Assembly (NCBI GenBank): GCA_000435975.1
Contig: FR884057.1
Coordinates: 1-6,327, forward strand
Source of the DNA: Oscillibacter sp. CAG:241
Lineage (GTDB): Bacteria; Bacillota; Clostridia; Oscillospirales; Oscillospiraceae
Length of the DNA stretch: 6,327 nt
Reading direction: 5' to 3'
Position 1 is the stretch's first letter; each line of letters starts with the position of its first letter. Below are positions 5,068 through 6,327 of this stretch, one piece after another. Position numbers and translations under genes: made by a program. The notes below the pieces were generated by a model, which saw nothing but the letters and a program-made list of their open reading frames with translations, made no database searches and was not told the origin of the DNA.

Positions 5068-5607
5068 ATGAACAATCCCATCGTCACCATCGAAATGGAA
5101 AACGGTAAGAAGATCACTGCCGAGCTGTATCCCGATATTGCGCCGCAGTCTGTGCGGAATTTCATTTCTCTGGCCAACAGCGGGTTTTACAACGGGCTGA
5201 TCTTCCACCGCTGCATTTACGGGTTCATGATCCAAGGCGGCTGCCCCGACGGCACCGGCATGGGCGGTCCCGGCTACTGCATCAAGGGTGAATTCGCCGC
5301 CAACGGCGTGCCCAATGATCTGCGCCACACCCGGGGCGTGCTGAGTATGGCCCGGGCCCAGGATATGGACTCTGCCGGCAGCCAGTTTTTCATCATGCAC
5401 AAGGACGCGCCCCATCTGGACGGGCAGTATGCCGCCTTCGGTATGGTCATCGACGGCATGGACGTGGTGGACGAGATCGTCTCCCAGCCCAGGAACATGA
5501 TGACCAACAAGCCCAAAAAGCCCCAGGTGATGAAGTCCGTCACCGTGGATACCCAGGGTGTCACGTATCCGGAGCCGGAGAAGCTGCCGGATCCCTTCCA
5601 TAGATAA
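5068..5607 (+). CDS. Cyclophilin-type peptidyl-prolyl cis-trans isomerase
   Basis: 179 residues, a single cyclophilin domain with no signal peptide, so it should be cytoplasmic. It catalyses cis-trans isomerisation of X-Pro bonds and assists protein folding. The active site is visible: R48, F53 and Q56 in FHRCIYGFMIQGG (46-58), Q105 and F107 in SAGSQFFIMH (101-110), and L116 in HLDGQYAAFG (115-124). Relative to human cyclophilin A, the tryptophan before LDG is His here and the later His is Tyr (Y120), as in many bacterial members. The C-terminal 30 residues, rich in Pro and Lys, extend past the fold. AAGGAG begins two bases after the smpB stop and serves the ATG at 5068. The 13-bp gap indicates co-transcription with smpB, although no direct role in trans-translation is known. 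Confidence 0.95.
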   Translation: MNNPIVTIEMENGKKITAELYPDIAPQSVRNFISLANSGFYNGLIFHRCIYGFMIQGGCPDGTGMGGPGYCIKGEFAANGVPNDLRHTRGVLSMARAQDMDSAGSQFFIMHKDAPHLDGQYAAFGMVIDGMDVVDEIVSQPRNMMTNKPKKPQVMKSVTVDTQGVTYPEPEKLPDPFHR

Positions 5608-5622
5608 GCTTTTACACGGCAT

Positions 5623-5643
5623 CCGGGCCGGCCTCCGGCCCGG
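5623..5643 (+). other. Strong hairpin between the isomerase gene and ssrA
   Basis: A perfect 9-bp stem (CCGGGCCGG at 5623-5631 with 5635-5643, loop CCT) ends 18 bases before the mature tmRNA 5' end. It has no T-run, so it is not a convincing terminator. The 54-base gap has no recognisable promoter for ssrA, so the hairpin may mark a processing boundary in a smpB-isomerase-ssrA transcript or be a dispersed palindrome. Confidence 0.5.
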
Positions 5644-5661
5644 GCGCCTTCCATCTCATAC

Positions 5662-6007
5662 GGGGCTGTACCGGTTTCGACGGGGGTGTGGAGGCAGGAT
5701 AAGCGGGCGGCGGCGCCTGACCGCCTAAAAACGGGCAACTTAAAATTAACTGACAACAATCGTATTGCTGTCGCTGCCTAACTAAGGCAGCCGTCTGAAC
5801 CGGAAAGGCCACAGGCCGGGGAGGGCGTCGTTGATGTGGCGGACGTGCGGCGGGTAAGAGTTGCCCCGCCCATGCATCATGACTCTACTGAACTGCTCAG
5901 TCTGGCCAGTGCCTGTGCAGGGAGGGAATGCTGAAACTGTCCTGCGCCCGGAGAAGGTCCTGTCAAAGTGCTTTCGGACAGGGGTTCGACTCCCCTCAGC
6001 TCCACCA
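5662..6007 (+). ncRNA. ssrA: Transfer-messenger RNA (tmRNA), one-piece
   Basis: 346 nt, standard for a one-piece tmRNA; it rescues stalled ribosomes with SmpB. The acceptor stem pairs GGGGCTG (5662-5668) with CAGCTCC (5997-6003). The G5664·U6001 wobble, the G3·U70 alanine identity element, is present. Discriminator A and encoded CCA are at 6004-6007. The 5' D-like region carries the hallmark ACCGGTTTCGACGGGG. The T arm is AGGGG-TTCGACT-CCCCT (5980-5996). Pseudoknot 1 is visible: 5706-5710 (or 5709-5713) with 5721-5725, and 5715-5719 with 5732-5736. The tag frame is best read from GAC at 5752, after TTAACT, to TAA at 5779-5781, giving (A)DNNRIAVAA. The stop codon lies in the hairpin 5773-5779 with 5785-5791. 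It is adjacent to smpB. The resume codon is inferred from consensus, the rest is direct. Confidence 0.97.
5752..5781 (+). other. tmRNA proteolysis-tag reading frame
   Basis: Ten codons inside ssrA: GAC, AAC, AAT, CGT, ATT, GCT, GTC, GCT, GCC, TAA. With the alanine carried by tmRNA, the predicted tag is A-DNNRIAVAA. The terminal AA, needed for ClpXP-type recognition, is present, but the third residue from the end is Val where most tags have Leu. Fifteen bases separate pseudoknot 1 from this resume codon, slightly more than in E. coli. The upstream start boundary is the least certain point. Confidence 0.75.
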
Positions 6008-6020
6008 AACAGGTATTGGA

Positions 6021-6064
6021 CGAACACCTATTTCTTCAGCGGCGGCTTCGCCGTGAAGTGTTCG
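6021..6064 (+). other. Structured spacer after ssrA
   Basis: Immediately past the tmRNA CCA end, CGAACAC (6021-6027) pairs with GTGTTCG (6058-6064). They enclose an inner hairpin of TTCA/TGAA and CGGC-TTC-GCCG (6035-6057). It probably forms the precursor tail removed during tmRNA 3' maturation. It contains no gene. Confidence 0.5.
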
Positions 6065-6080
6065 CTCTGATCCACAGCAG

Positions 6081-6122
6081 AAAAGCGCCGTCTTGGAAGT
6101 GATTCCGAGATGGCGCTTTTTT
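6081..6122 (+). terminator. Terminator of ssrA, probably bidirectional
   Basis: An 18-position stem (6081-6098 with 6103-6120) with only G·U wobbles and a GTGA loop, beginning AAAAGCGCC and ending GGCGCTTTT, is followed by two more T, giving a six-T run at 6117-6122. The A-run at the 5' base gives a four-T tail on the minus strand as well, so it could also stop leftward transcription. It separates the chromosomal ssrA unit from the recombinase remnant. Confidence 0.88.
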
Positions 6123-6155
6123 GCTATCCGCACATTCGCTTTCTGCTATTTCTCC

Positions 6156-6164
6156 TGCTACAAT
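6156..6164 (+). promoter_or_regulatory. Extended -10 promoter for the recombinase remnant
   Basis: TGCTACAAT fits TGnTAnAAT well. A -35 box at the right distance is weak (around 6135-6140, TTCGCT), as is common for extended -10 promoters. Predicted start near 6171 would give a leader of about 24 nt including AGGAGG (6181-6186) eight bases before the ATG at 6195. This shows a gene start was once, or still is, functional here. Confidence 0.5.
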
Positions 6165-6194
6165 GGTTGCAAAAAGGAACAGGAGGTTATACGA

Positions 6195-6327
6195 ATGTCC
6201 GCCAGCTTGGCAATATTCCACCTATGCCTTGCGGGGCGTGGCCCATCACAAATTGCCCGTGACCTCGAAAATGAAAAGATTCTCACGCCTACGGCATATT
6301 ATGCCAGCGTAGGCAGAGCTACCCGCA
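6195..6327 (+). pseudogene. Large serine recombinase remnant lacking its catalytic domain; runs off window
   Basis: 44 codons are visible and still open at the window edge. From residue 6 the translation reads like the start of the 'Recombinase' (PF07508-type) domain of large serine recombinases from Clostridia transposons and phages: AIFHLCLAGRGPSQIARDL, then ILTPTAYYASVGRATR. In intact enzymes this segment lies roughly 150-200 residues in, after the resolvase domain with the catalytic serine. Here it comes five codons after an ATG with AGGAGG (6181-6186) at ideal spacing and a plausible promoter. The frame upstream of the ATG stays open but shows no resolvase motifs. The simplest reading is an in-frame internal deletion that joined the gene's own start to its middle, leaving a catalytically dead remnant. 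A standalone DNA-binding product is possible. Base composition is more AT-rich than the neighbours, and it lies next to ssrA, consistent with acquired DNA. Confidence 0.65.

Noticed and set aside
6045..6080. Possible degenerate copy of the ssrA 3' end (GTTCGCTCTGATCCAC) as an attachment repeat
   Set aside because: Similarity to GTTCGACTCCCCTCAGCTCCACC needs several gaps, and the GTTCG part is explained by the hairpin 6021-6064. Not strong enough to call att.
5782..6312. Several short open frames on both strands inside and after ssrA
   Set aside because: They cross the highly structured tmRNA and its terminator and lack ribosome sites; only the frame from 6195 has start signals and a recognisable domain.
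1..6327. CRISPR array, tRNA genes, rRNA or a complete insertion sequence
   Set aside because: No regularly spaced repeats, no cloverleaf apart from the tRNA-like ends of tmRNA, no rRNA-like stretch and no transposase with terminal inverted repeats were seen.

Overview
The window looks like a chromosomal segment from a moderately high-GC gut-type Firmicute, most likely class Clostridia and probably Oscillospiraceae-like (Flavonifractor/Oscillibacter type). This is inferred from strong AGGAGG-type ribosome sites, a DUF2500 plus zinc-ribbon pair, a clostridial NifS/NifU/Rrf2 cluster, a one-piece tmRNA with a Firmicute-style tag, and short GC-rich palindromes of the kind scattered between genes in these genomes. 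No database search was run.

Minus-strand half (1-3650). Positions 1-155 hold no gene but four hairpins, one of which (63-89) is a good terminator for the leftward operon. That operon encodes a DUF2500 membrane protein (932-1294) followed by a membrane-anchored zinc-ribbon protein (156-917). It has its own extended -10 promoter at 1445-1474 and a leader of about 145 nt carrying two identical 14-bp copies of a palindromic sequence. Upstream, also leftward, lies an iron-sulfur assembly operon in the order iscS (2367-3554), iscU (1908-2345), iscR (1496-1906). The Rrf2 regulator is last, the reverse of the usual iscR-first order. A near-consensus promoter (3610-3638) drives it and is overlapped by a dyad, half of which recurs exactly 40 bp away in the leader. 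IscS supplies sulfur, IscU is the scaffold, and IscR probably senses cluster status and represses the operon.

Plus-strand half (3680-6327). A lipoprotein of unrecognised family (3768-4412) is transcribed divergently from isc and ends at a strong hairpin terminator. Next is a trans-translation cluster: smpB (4590-5054), a cyclophilin-type peptidyl-prolyl isomerase (5068-5607) and ssrA/tmRNA (5662-6007). SmpB and tmRNA work together to rescue stalled ribosomes, and the tmRNA is predicted to add the tag (A)DNNRIAVAA. A long hairpin with a T-run (6081-6122) closes this unit.

Right edge (6123-6327). The sequence becomes visibly more AT-rich. A promoter and a good ribosome site lead into an ATG whose reading frame starts directly inside the 'Recombinase' domain of a large serine recombinase and runs off the window. 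The N-terminal catalytic domain is absent, so this looks like the scar of a mobile element next to ssrA, a classic island insertion site. The most interesting points are this truncated recombinase, the regulator-last isc operon with its repeated promoter element, and the duplicated palindrome in the DUF2500 leader.
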